From NCBI GenBank assembly GCA_016758965.1, contig JAEPRB010000168.1, positions 24,616 through 88,615 on the forward strand: a stretch of DNA of 64,000 nucleotides. The letters are read 5' to 3'. This document shows, piece after piece, positions 49,964-60,682 of the stretch (positions are counted from its first letter, which is position 1; every line of letters begins with the position of its first letter). The notes under the pieces are model-generated. The model worked only from the letters and a program-made list of their open reading frames with translations. It was not told the DNA's origin and did not search any database. The stretch is from Circinella minor. Taxonomy: Eukaryota > Mucoromycota > Mucoromycetes > Mucorales > Lichtheimiaceae. The translations under genes were made by a program, and so were the position numbers.

Positions 49964-51579
49964 TTAAAACTCCCATTTGTGTAGATTTTCATCCATAAAA
50001 AAATTAACCATGCTCTTGACACGTTTACCACTAGGAGTCTTTGGTCTGGTATCTTTAATTTTGAGTGCTGTTTCTGGGGATAGACTTTTTCTGTGTTGAA
50101 ACTGATTTCCCGAATTAGTTGCTCCCACTTGTCCAAACGATTCAAAACGTTGTCGTAGCTGGTCAACTTCCGGTGTTTCTGGTCGGGGTAAAGAAGTAAC
50201 ACTATTGGGTGAAAGTGATGCTCGGAGGACTGACTGATCCATAGCTGTGGTGGGTATATTTGAAGTATGATTCATAGCAGCGGCCACTTCAGCATCATGT
50301 TCGCTTTCAGCATCTTCGACGACTTCTTGGACTTTATCAGAACCAACTTTAGATGTCTGGGAATTACCAGGGCCCAGTGGTGGATATGGTGTGATTGTTT
50401 CTACGTCTTGTAAAATATCCGACTGCACATCACTACTGGCTGCATCCTGGTTTACTTTCTTGTTAGAATGATGCATGGCGGTTCTTGAAGCTTCTTGTTC
50501 TTCTGAAAACCCAGCAGTTGATACTGAACTCGAATTACCACTGATATTAGATGAATCGTTGTTATTAACGACAGGAGGTATTGCAAGGACATCGTTATCA
50601 TCACCATCATTATTTTTCACACGTTGTACAACAGGGTGTCGCGTTGTCTGAATAAATTTACAAATATTAATAACAGTTCACCTTAGTGAAAAATTATCAC
50701 CCCGACATTATAATAAAATCAAATCAGTTACCATAGCTGCCTTTTGGCGCTGTGTTTTTGGTATCGTACTATCTCTCTGTGATCGTTGTGAAATCGTGAC
50801 TTTACTTGTTTCTTTGATAGTTGTATTAGAAGTCTGCTTAGGTTGCGGCTTAAAACGGTTACTTGCTGCTGATTTCGGTCTTTGTGTCAAGCGTGTTTGT
50901 TGAGGACCCGTAGCACGTCGAGTCTCAGCAGCTGTGGTACCCTTTTTCATTGTGCTTGCTGACGACATTTTACGTGTAGCAGTGGATGGTGTTGGTAATT
51001 TGGAACCTAGTCCAGTAGTGAGCTTCTTTTGTTTAAGAGTCAAGCGACTTAGCCATACAATATCTTGTTCAGCAACAGTTCGTGATGGACTACCATAAAG
51101 ATATCTTTTTTTTGCTCTAAAATAATTTTTCAATAAAAGCTGTTAGAAAAGAAAAAGACAGGGTGAAGACATAATAAATATCCACGCATACTTTTCTCCT
51201 ATTTCATCATGTTGCCTCATAATATCTAACCATCGTTGAACAACATCATCAGCTTCAAGCACATATCCATGGGCTGGTTTACTAATAAATAAGTATATTA
51301 GGAAATAATAATAAAAAAAAATAAAGCTCCTTGTTATTTCTTGTTATTCTAAAACTAAAAAAAAGAACTGAAGTCCATTCGAATAAATTGCTTATACCTT
51401 CCCAAGGATGTTCTTAAATTAGTATTTTTAGCTGTAAGCTCTTTGGCATCTGCAACAGAAAGGGAAATTGATTTCTCAAGAATAATAGAGATTTCAGCAT
51501 CTTTTAAAAGATTGATTAACTCGTCTTTCCCACCGCGAGCAATGGCAAGTGTACGCTGCATTTGTCCGGTTTCGGTCAT
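49964..51579 (-). CDS. Uncharacterised basic, Ser/Thr/Gln-rich protein
   Basis: Exons on the minus strand: 51579-51398, 51281-51192, 51116-50732 and 50647-49964, in consistent phase, 446 residues. I do not recognise it. The first 60 residues are helical (ELINLLKDAEISIILEKSIS), followed by a likely folded helical part (VVQRWLDIMRQHDEIG) to about residue 125. Residues 125-220 are very basic and rich in T, S, K, Q and R, like microtubule- or nucleic-acid-binding linkers. The rest is acidic and Asn/Ser-rich, ending in a short conserved-looking helix (KSMVNFFMDENLHKWEF). Splice sites and frame support a real gene; function is unknown. Confidence 0.75.
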
Positions 51580-53539
51580 CTTTTGACAGATGTAGTGATC
51601 CGTAACTATATAAAAGAAAAAGATGGAAGGTTAATAGGTTTCAATAAAACTTTGTTTTCTTTTTTTTTGTTACCTTAATGTCGGGTAACACTGGTTTGAA
51701 AAAAAAGGTGCTAGTTCAAGCTGCTGCGCAAAGGCAACCCCAAAAAGAACTTCGTGGGTTTATGTTGAGAATGTTATGTGTCACGAAAAAGAAAGAGGAG
51801 ACACTCAATAACTGAGTTTTTTGGGAGAATATGATGATTACCAAAAAAGACAAAAAGAAAACTATACCTTCCGGTCAATCATAAACTATTGTTTTTTGAT
51901 TTTGAGAGCTTATTTTTACCATATTTTCCTTAATAATATACAACACGACATATGTCAATACAGTGCCGTCTTGTTTAACTATAAATTTTAAAAATAAATA
52001 TTGTGTTTATAGAAGAAAAGCATACATACATACAGTAATAGTCAAAAAATGAAACATATCGAAAAGCGGAAGACGGTGACTATACATTATAGTCTTGATG
52101 ATAATGGTTAAATAAAACGAAATGAATAACTACGTACGTACAAACGTAAAAGCAAGGATTAATTCAACAAAGTTCTTTTCATTTTGAACCGCAATATTCG
52201 ATATAAATAGATAGCGATGAAGAAACAAGAAGAAACACGATAATATCCACCAAAAACAATACATTATTCAATCAAACAGTAATATCTAATTATATACCAC
52301 TCCAGTAGTGAAGCGTAATAATACATGCCGTTAATTGGCTTTAAGATGCCTCAAATACATTTAATGCTTTAGACTTCTCAATTCAAGCTGGTATCCAAAT
52401 GTCTAACCAAAAAGGAGAAAGGATTTTTTTTTGGTATCGGTTAGAACTAGTTGCGTAGATTATTACTTTTGAAAGGTCCTGGAGACCATGAATTTAGTAG
52501 TAAGAAAGAAGAAATTACTCTTTTATAGTATGTTATATTATAAGAATATGAAAAAATAAGTGTACGTACGTACATCGAATATTACCTGAAAATAAAAAGA
52601 ATACAGAATACAGTAGAAGTTTACCATAAAAGAAATGACACAAACAAACACAAATAAAAGAACAGTAAAAAGTATACTTATTTTCTTTTAAAAAAAAAGA
52701 AGAGATACCGCATAAATGGAGTAAAGAGCAAAAGACAAGAATGTGATGGTATTTTCAAAAAAAGAAAAAAGTACGCGCGTAGACAGAATGTATGTCAAAC
52801 CAAATGATTATTTTAGTCAGTGAAGTACCTAGGAAATCTATGTTACCATTTTCACACACGTTTGTCTACTCTACAAATAATATCAAAATGTGCAACTTAT
52901 GAACGTTGAAGAGTATCTAATTTATTCAAGCCTTAGATAATAATGCTTATAAGATAAACTGATTATTTATTTTGAGATGGTACTTGCTCAGTAACAGAGA
53001 TTGACAGGGATACAGTTTTGTTTGCACATACTGATGGGTGAACTATATAAGGATACCTTTGCACATGATCATATAAAGATGTTAATGGCGAATATTATTT
53101 TTTTTCTCTTAGTATATGGATTAATATAACGACGGAACGAAATCATGAATCAGAGTGATTCTAATGATTGTTACTAGTAACATATTTGTGTAAATGTGTA
53201 TAATGGATTGTAAATACAGAGGAATAAGCGACATTTCGACTGAACTCACGCGCTCTCCATGTTCTTTTCTTATTTTAGTAGCCCTTGAGGGATTTTGGTA
53301 CAATCGAATCAAATTTTCTATACTGATCCATTTTCATAGCGTTTGGATCAGATTCAGATCTTGATACACTTTTGCTGACCCGTGTGCTCCACTTGATCCG
53401 TTATCATAACAAGAAATTATAGATTTAAATTTTATAGCTAAGCAATAGAAAAAAAAGAATAGAGTACACATATTGTAATCAAAGGAAATAGCTATATTTG
53501 ATATGAGTTCAGAATTTAAAAACATCTTCAGCTATTACT
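51580..53539. other. Gene-poor spacer
   Basis: About 2 kb of AT-rich sequence with several TACGTACG-like words (for example near 52563) and poly-A/T runs. The left end is the promoter side of the preceding minus-strand gene. No coding exon is recognised. Confidence 0.5.
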
Positions 53540-53579
53540 ATATATTTTGTAATATGGACTCTGATACATCTACTACACA

Positions 53580-54260
53580 ATATTAACTGACTCCAGCCGC
53601 ATATGATCAACCCCACGCGGTTCACCTTCCAGCTCATATTGAACTCATTGAGTTAATGGCTAAAATATATCGCCAGCTACGTAGACTGCGACTTTCAGAA
53701 TTACTGCCATCATGGTTTCCACGCGCTCCTAAAAGCCATTGAACGCTTTTTTATCAGTTGTATTCTCCATCGCACACATACCATTTTATGACGACTACAC
53801 CATAACAAACTACTGTACCTTGTCGAGATCGTCTGTTTCGGTTATGTCCTTCCGAAATCTTCAACACTGCTAAGTGTTTTTTTGTGCTCGGCTGGATAAT
53901 AGTGAACATTTTTTGATGATCTTGTCTCTCCAGATATATCATTCGGCAAGTTATCGTAAGTCGCTTCTTAACTGAGGCAACGTTTTTGCTTTCCTGGTCA
54001 CATACATCCGCAGTCAATCATCCGTCTCTCCCATTACTTCCTCATTATGAAAAGCTTACACTTTTTGATGCGGTTGCTGGTACCACTTTGTCCATTTGGA
54101 ATGCTCACTGGCGTTATGTTTTTGACAATGAACATTTTTGGTCTTATGATGTGGATCCCAGAGCTACTTTCATATCGGGCCGATTAATTCACGAAGACTG
54201 TTTAGCGCAGTTACATATATATTCTTCATATTTATCTTTGTCTTTTTTTCTTCTGTAATT
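53580..54260 (+). pseudogene. Decayed LINE fragment (3' end of a reverse-transcriptase ORF)
   Basis: The frame at 53986-54258 ends with IWNAHWRYVFDNEHFWSY, which parallels IWSAHWRFIFDAVPFDS at the end of the better LINE copy at 57.9 kb. Just upstream, in another frame, C-x-RLDNSEHFL near 53888-53920 resembles the zinc-knuckle region before the terminus. Multiple frame changes and stops separate these pieces, so it is a relic. Orientation is the same as the LINE that follows. Confidence 0.55.
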
Positions 54261-54480
54261 CCTAATTTTCCAAAAAATGCCACCATTTTCGGCAGTTTAA
54301 TAAAATCTTCATAGAATGAAAAACTATGCATTTTGTAGGCCTAGAAAGTGTATAGCATATAATACAAGATGTGTATGTATCATAGTCAGCCTGCAGAGTT
54401 TATCACTTTAATAAAGAGCCCTTTTTTAAGGGTGCCGTATTTTTTCAGGTGAAATTTGGATTTAGCGTTCAGCTTGTATA

Positions 54481-54637
54481 TTTGTAAGATTATTCACTAT
54501 ATGTTTTACTATACAAAATCACTTCATCATTTTTTTGTAAAGATTTTCACTATACTGAATGCTTTTGCATAAAAAACCACTTAATCATTTTTTCTATATA
54601 GTTTTCGCTACGCGTTTTGTATTGGAAATAACACGAA
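54481..54637. repeat. Diverged tandem repeat, unit about 55 bp
   Basis: Two full units and a partial one sharing the pattern TTTGTAA-GATT-TTCACTATA ... CACTTMATCATTT (starts near 54481, 54535 and 54592). Sequence identity is low; probably transposon debris between the two LINE remnants. Confidence 0.4.
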
Positions 54638-55003
54638 TACCATTACGTATTTATAACTACTTGACAATAGATCAGTCTTTTTTATTGGTAATTCGATTTG
54701 TATGATGTGGTAGATATACACTATACATAGGTACCTCTTCACACCTGGAATAAATGTAAAAAAAACATATATAAAGAAACCAATTGTTTTTCCTTGTGCT
54801 GGCTGTTTATTCTTCTCAAATCAATCTTTCGTTGCTTCAAACCAAAGAACGGTTCACGCGATTTGCTATGTAGAATTGATCCTCGGGTGGTCATGTGGCC
54901 ATGCGAGTAGGTATAAATATGAGCGGATTAATAAATCTTCATCTTTTTCTATCCGTTTCACCTTCACCTCTTTGCTTTTTTTTAATCTTGGACCAAAACT
55001 TGT

Positions 55004-57948
55004 TTGTGTTTATTACCAAAAAAAGGGAACCTTTCTTCTTTGCAAAATTGGCGTCCCATTGCTCTTATTAATGCTGACTGTAAAATTTTCACTCGCATTA
55101 TCAATAGCCGTATGATTCGCGTTGCTACTAACCTTATTAATCAATATCAAACTGGTTTCATTCATGGACGGTATATAGCTGATAACAGGATATTGGTTCG
55201 CTTAATTATGGATCATGCTTCTCGTACTCGTAATCCATCAATCGCTTTGACAATCGACCAACTGAAAGCTTACGACCGTATACATCCTGAATATCTTCAA
55301 CAAGTTTTATCTCATTATGGGTTCCCTTCTAGCTTAATTAATTGTATTATCTCCCTTTTTTTCAACACTCAAATATCTGTTAATGTCAATGGTCACATTT
55401 CACCTTCTATTGTTCAAAAAAGAGGAGTACGTCAAGGTGACCCTCTTTCTCCCCTACTTTTTAACCTTGCTCTTGAACCATTTCTTCAACGTTTTTTATT
55501 AGAGCAGGAATTCCAAGGTTACTCTATACCAAGCTCCTTCCTCTGTTTATTAGGCTCTCCGGCCGCGAAGATTTTAGCCTATGCAGATGATACTTTGGTA
55601 TTTATACAAAATCGAGCTAATCTAGATCGGTGTTTTTCCCATCTAAGTACTCACTCAGCTACCTCTAATGCAAAAATCAACACTTCCAAGACACAAGTTA
55701 TCTCTCTTTCTGGTGCTGCTTCCTCAAGTTGGTTGTCTCACTTGGAAGCCTACAATATCAGTTCATGGCATGATTGTAATTCTTCAGAAGCTATGGTTTA
55801 TCTTGGTTACCCGCTTTACTCATCAGTACAACAACAAGATGCCTATGGTGATCGACTCATCGCAAAAATCAAAATAGGGTGCCATCTCCATTCCTCCCGA
55901 AACTTGTCCCTTAGAGGCCGTGCCACTGTACTTAATGTTTTGTTGCTCGCCTCTTTATGGCATGTTTTACGCTTAATTTCGTTTCCCCAATCTTTTTTTA
56001 ACTCTATTCGTTCTATTTGTTTTTCATTTTTAAATTATATCATGTTTCCCAAGTTTTCTTTTGATACTTTTTTACTACCTCGACACCAAGGGGCCTTTCT
56101 ATTCTTGATCCTTCGACTCAACAACTTGGCTTACAACTTCGTTGGATTACCCCATTATACTACCCTTCTCACAAAAATTATTCATTCATTCATCCCTGGA
56201 TTCTTCATCTTCTTGCTGATCTTTGTTCTCCTCATGACCCTTTATTATGTTTAATATTTTCTTCTCTCCGCCCCTCATCATTCTCAAACACTACCTCTCT
56301 ATGGGGACTGATAGGACGCACTTTGGATATTATGTCATGTGATCCTTCTAAACTACATTCATCTTTACAACTTTTGTTTCTTTTCCTTTAACTAGTATTA
56401 TTTCTAATCCACATGAGTCTTCTGTTTCTATTAATTACCGACGCCTCCACCTCTACAAAATATCTGTGGCCGATGCATATTATTGGCCATTAGCATCCTT
56501 TTTCTTAGCTAGACGCTCTCGCTCCTCCCTTTCACATCGTAATATTTTATTAGAATTTTTTCGTCTTGTTGATGACCAACTTTATACTTTACATCCTTTT
56601 TTCTACGCTGTAACCCTTACATAAACAACTTTTCTTATTTTCTATTTTTATACACGAATATTCTGAATATTTATTCATATAAGAATATTCTCATTTCTAT
56701 TACCTTTTTTCATGAATCAACCGATTGTACAACAACTATATAATTATCCCCCCTAATTATAAATTAAATAATCACATGTAATAACTGCGCGACATTAAAC
56801 AGTTGCTGGGGAATTAGCTGCGTAACAATAGAAAGTTACTACGGAACAATTGTAAAAGATATATAAACCGCAATTTTTTTAAGCCAAATAAAAATCATCA
56901 ATCAGTTATTCAATCAATCTTTATATTAAAATTATTTTCTATTGATCACTCAACACCGTATATTGGGTTGTTTTATTTATTTTATTTTATCTAAGAGATT
57001 ATCTTAAAATCCTTATTTTATTTATTTTATATATTTATTTGTTGACTACATATTAAAGTAGTATTTGAATTTAATAACAACTGAATTCACATTATAAAGA
57101 CTCAATACATACAGACATAATATCTCTGTACTAGATTTGATTATATTAAAATCATTATCACTTAACATATATTATCTCAAAAGAACTTGAGTTATCTTCA
57201 TAAACAATTACGTACGTTGTAATATACGATAATATTACTGGTGCTCACTATAAAAATACATAAGCATCTGTTGTAGCTGAATAAATATATCTACTTATAA
57301 ATTTAATATAAAAACATCCACACCGGCTACAACGCTATATAAATATTTCTCAATCCTCCCCTCTCCCAGTTCACTCATCTATTCAAGCCTTATTACCTAG
57401 TCTTAGTTTCCCTACCACCTTTTCTCTTCTCATATGTTCCGCACTACAGTCATTACTAACGTTTTACGGAATTCTCATACTTCATTTATAGAACCTTTGG
57501 AAGCGAGACAGTGGCGTCGTTTTTGGGCCGAACCTATCTTACCTCAAGTACGTAACCTCTGGTACCGCGCGTTACATCAATCACTCTCATGCAAAGTCAA
57601 CTTGCATGCTATCTTACCACACCTTCATCCATCTAATTTGTGTACACTTTGTAATAGCAATTCCCCTGACACTCTCCTCCACTTTCTTTATACTTGTCCT
57701 ATTAAATAGGACATTTGGTGTTTTCTTTGGTCCAATTTATTTCTCTTCACTCCTACCACTGCAGACGTTCATTCTGCCATCTTTTCTCTCTCTTTTCCCC
57801 ACATTCAATCTCGTGTTAGCAGCCACAGTATTGTTGCTTGTATCCTTCATGGGATCTGGAGTGCTCATTGGCGCTTCATTTTTGATGCAGTCCCCTTTGA
57901 CAGTGTTATTATCAATCAAAATATTCATTACTTGCTATCTCAATAGTA
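55004..57948 (+). pseudogene. LINE reverse transcriptase, disabled
   Basis: The main frame 55004-56254 shows RT motifs in order: TGFIHGRYIADN, the first catalytic Asp in TIDQLKAYDR, GVRQGDPLSPLLFNLALEP and the catalytic AYADDT. Near 56100 the reading frame shifts; the continuation (ILDPSTQQLGLQLRWITPLY) is in another frame and runs to about 56390. Further pieces are at 56392-56625 and, beyond the insertion, 57434-57948 with CTLCNSNSPDTLLHFLYTC, an in-frame TAG, then DIWCFLWSNLF and IWSAHWRFIFD. Catalytic residues survive, but the ORF cannot be translated as one protein. Confidence 0.85.
56630..57340. repeat. Insertion inside the LINE, LTR-like content
   Basis: This AT-rich segment has no match to the LINE protein on either side. 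It contains a TATA-type box (GATATATAAACC near 56858) followed within 40 bp by AATAAA, the order seen in LTR U3-R regions, and TGTA and TACA words near 56727 and 57340 that could be LTR ends. I could not find a target duplication, so boundaries and type remain open. Confidence 0.35.
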
Positions 57949-58311
57949 CTTATTAATTACTTACGAGCCGCTATAGTCCATTTCACCATAGCACATCAAC
58001 TTTTTTTTTTTTAAAAAAAACCATTCTCAATAGCACTATGTTCCGTCTATTATATATCGATCGCTCCCTATTGTCAAGACCAAGATAACCCACTTACTGT
58101 CGTCCACTGTCTCTTTCCCATTGTTTTGTTTACATGGAATATCAAAGCCCGGTGCAGCTTCGCATTACTTTATTCTTTCCCCATTTACTCTTCCTCTGAT
58201 TCATTATCTCAACTTAGTTACACCCCTCAAATTCCGTCGTGTGATTAAATAAAAAAAGACTCTTTAGTCTCCTACAAAAAAAAACCTCTTTGCTTTTTTT
58301 TATTGCGACAG

Positions 58312-60597
58312 ACATTTCAACAAGGGAATTTCCACCACGTGTCATATAGAAAATCGCACTTCTGCGCAAGTTTTTCGAATTTTGTCACGCGCCATGAGCA
58401 AGCGATTCTTGATTTTCAACCGGAAATAGTTGATCCAAAAGCTATTAAGGCAAACATTAAGTGGCGTTTTAACGGTGTAGCTTGCAATGAGTACATAAAT
58501 GCGGTAAGTTATTTTAAACATATCTTAATCATTTCTGATTTACTTCTTTTGCTAATTCTGCTAATAAAATAAACATCAGATACTAAAGCAGATGTTCCTG
58601 AGGTTGATTCGGTTGTTTTGGAAAACAAAAAGGTATATTATGGTTTTAAATGTGCTACCTAATAGTTAAATCATATTTTATCAACAAATATTTTATCGAT
58701 CTGCATTATTATAAAATAAGAGGGACCGTGCAATTACTAATACCACTGGTGAAAGTGGTGTAGTTTCAGAAACTCAACAGATAATAGCTAGGCCCAATAG
58801 GATGATACAGGACTGTATAAAATATAATTCTAACATCAAAACAATAAAGCCATCAAAAGATCAACCTAGGACTGATGTATTACATCCCCTCATCAACTAT
58901 CTCAAGTAAAAAGTAAGATTAATATTTTATTTTCACAAACCACGTTTAGAATTATTAATTGATATCTTTAATTCTAGGTGAATGGTTCACGCCATTCTAT
59001 TCCTCTACAGCCTCATGCCACCATTAACAGTCTTCGCGAAGATTTATTTAGATATTCTATCGTGTATCTTTCTAAAGATAAACTCAATGATTTGCAAGAA
59101 GGCTATTTACAGTAGGTATCTTCTTTTTCTTATTAATAAAGTGGGACGCTGTTTTTTTGCATACCTCCTGGCCTAAATCTTATCTATGCAAAAAGTGGTG
59201 TTTGACTATACATATTTTCGAATCTTACAATTTATTTTATATTATAGTGTTGCAGCATCTGGTATTATTAATACATTGAGCAATGAGGGAGAAATAATCA
59301 TCTGTAATAGCGCATGACCAACTATTGTATACTTACAATCGGGTTCTGTCAGTTAGTATGAGGAAGCGTAATTATATGTAAGAGGTAGAAATGAAAAGGG
59401 GGCTAGAGAATATATATGATTAAAAACGATTACTGTTTCCTGGTTGTCAGGAAACCCTTTATTTATATACATCGAAATATCAGGGGCTAATTTACGTCTA
59501 ACTAATATATATCTAATATCAATGATCAACATTTCTATATAGAATAACTATCCTAATATTCCTATATCCAACCATGTGCTCAACCATGCTATCATCTATC
59601 CTTAGTATTCCGCGGATAAGCATGTAGATCAAGAACCTTATGGTTGAATATATCGTCGTAATGGTCTTACACCATTACATCATCACTGATTATATTGGTA
59701 AAACAACTTTCAATGTTTTGGAAGAGTTGTGTATCAAAGAAATATGCACAAAGAGGTTGGGGGCGAATTACCAGGTGCCAATGGAATCATCCAAGCAATT
59801 GCAGAGGTAACAAAAAAAAATATGGATGCTTGTGGGACAATAAATGATAATAATAAAATTCTCTTCCAGGCTTATAATGATCCTGATGATGGTGGAATCA
59901 TCAAACCAAGGGAATATATATGTGACAAACAAAAAGAGCTTTTACGTAAAGGAGAATACATCGCTAATTCCATAGCCCTGAAAGTTTGCGATGTATATAA
60001 ATATATGTATGTTCACTCCTTCTTTAAAAAGATTATCTTTGTGTTTACGTGCTGAAGTATTTTTATTTATATATTTTGTAGCTTTGGCATGATTGAATTC
60101 GACTTCGATAGTAAAGAAAAATATAACATGAGTGAAAATGAAAGTTTTGCCAGATGGTAATATATATTCCATGTCCTCGTCCGAGGTACTCATATTCACC
60201 TTCGCACGTATGTAAAGATAGAAGTAGGAGAGATTGAAGCATTATATAGTAACATACAGCTTAACATAATAATTACATCTTATCTTTTAGGGATGAAACC
60301 GTTTCATCTGCAACAAAATTAGAAATGGATGAAGCACATATAAACATTCCTAACTTTGGTCGAAGAATCGATATACTGGTTATTACTCGTACTACAGGAG
60401 AAGAGAAAGCTGTGGAGTTAGTTGCGATTGAACACAAGAAGTTTGGCGAGAAACGAGAAGTGATGCTAGAACAGCAGAATAAGAATATAATTACAAATGC
60501 ATGCATCATTACACAGTTGAAAAAGCGATTCAAAGTAGAAACTGAACCCAACAGCATTACTAATCCACTTATAATGAATATACAGGATTTTTCCTAA
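58312..60597 (+). pseudogene. Decayed multi-exon gene with PD-(D/E)XK-like C-terminal signature
   Basis: Exon-like blocks at 58312-58503, 58580-58632, 58721-58905, 58978-59111, 59248-59303, 59727-59806, 59870-60006, 60082-60156 and 60291-60597. The last five join in frame and end in a stop; the junctions between blocks 1-2 and 3-4 are each out of frame by one base, and no ATG precedes the first block, which lies right after the LINE tail. The C-terminal block reads FGRRIDILVITR ... ELVAIEHKKFG, giving D-x20-E-x-K with a hydrophobic strand before EHK and a following Q-rich helix (LEQQNKN), the layout of PD-(D/E)XK nucleases. The family is not recognised. The fifth intron (59304-59726) is unusually long. 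Either a pseudogene or my models of two junctions are wrong. Confidence 0.5.
59304..59726. other. Over-long intron or insertion
   Basis: At 423 bp it is about three times longer than any other intron in the window. It carries a perfect hairpin, GTTTCCTG-GTTGT-CAGGAAAC (about 59438-59458), and on the minus strand a TATATAAATAAAGGG box, suggesting an inserted element such as a solo LTR in reverse. No terminal repeats or duplication were placed. The acceptor before 59727 lacks a pyrimidine tract. Confidence 0.35.
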
Positions 60598-60682
60598 TGA
60601 TTGGCGGGGCTTTTTTTCTCATGATGGCGGGGCTGAAGTACGTTGACTTTATAACTGTAAAACTATTGGCTATTTATTTATA

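Larger units (their letters stand above)
54985..58280 (+). mobile_element. 5'-truncated non-LTR retrotransposon (LINE), interrupted
   Basis: Begins abruptly inside a reverse transcriptase domain (LPKKGNLSSLQNWRPIALIN near 55010), so the endonuclease part is missing, as usual for 5'-truncated LINE copies. It continues through the RT palm, thumb and a zinc-knuckle C terminus to a stop near 57948, then a 3' tail to about 58280 with AATAAAAAAAG and poly-A. The body is split by about 700 bp of foreign AT-rich sequence between about 56630 and 57340. Confidence 0.8.
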
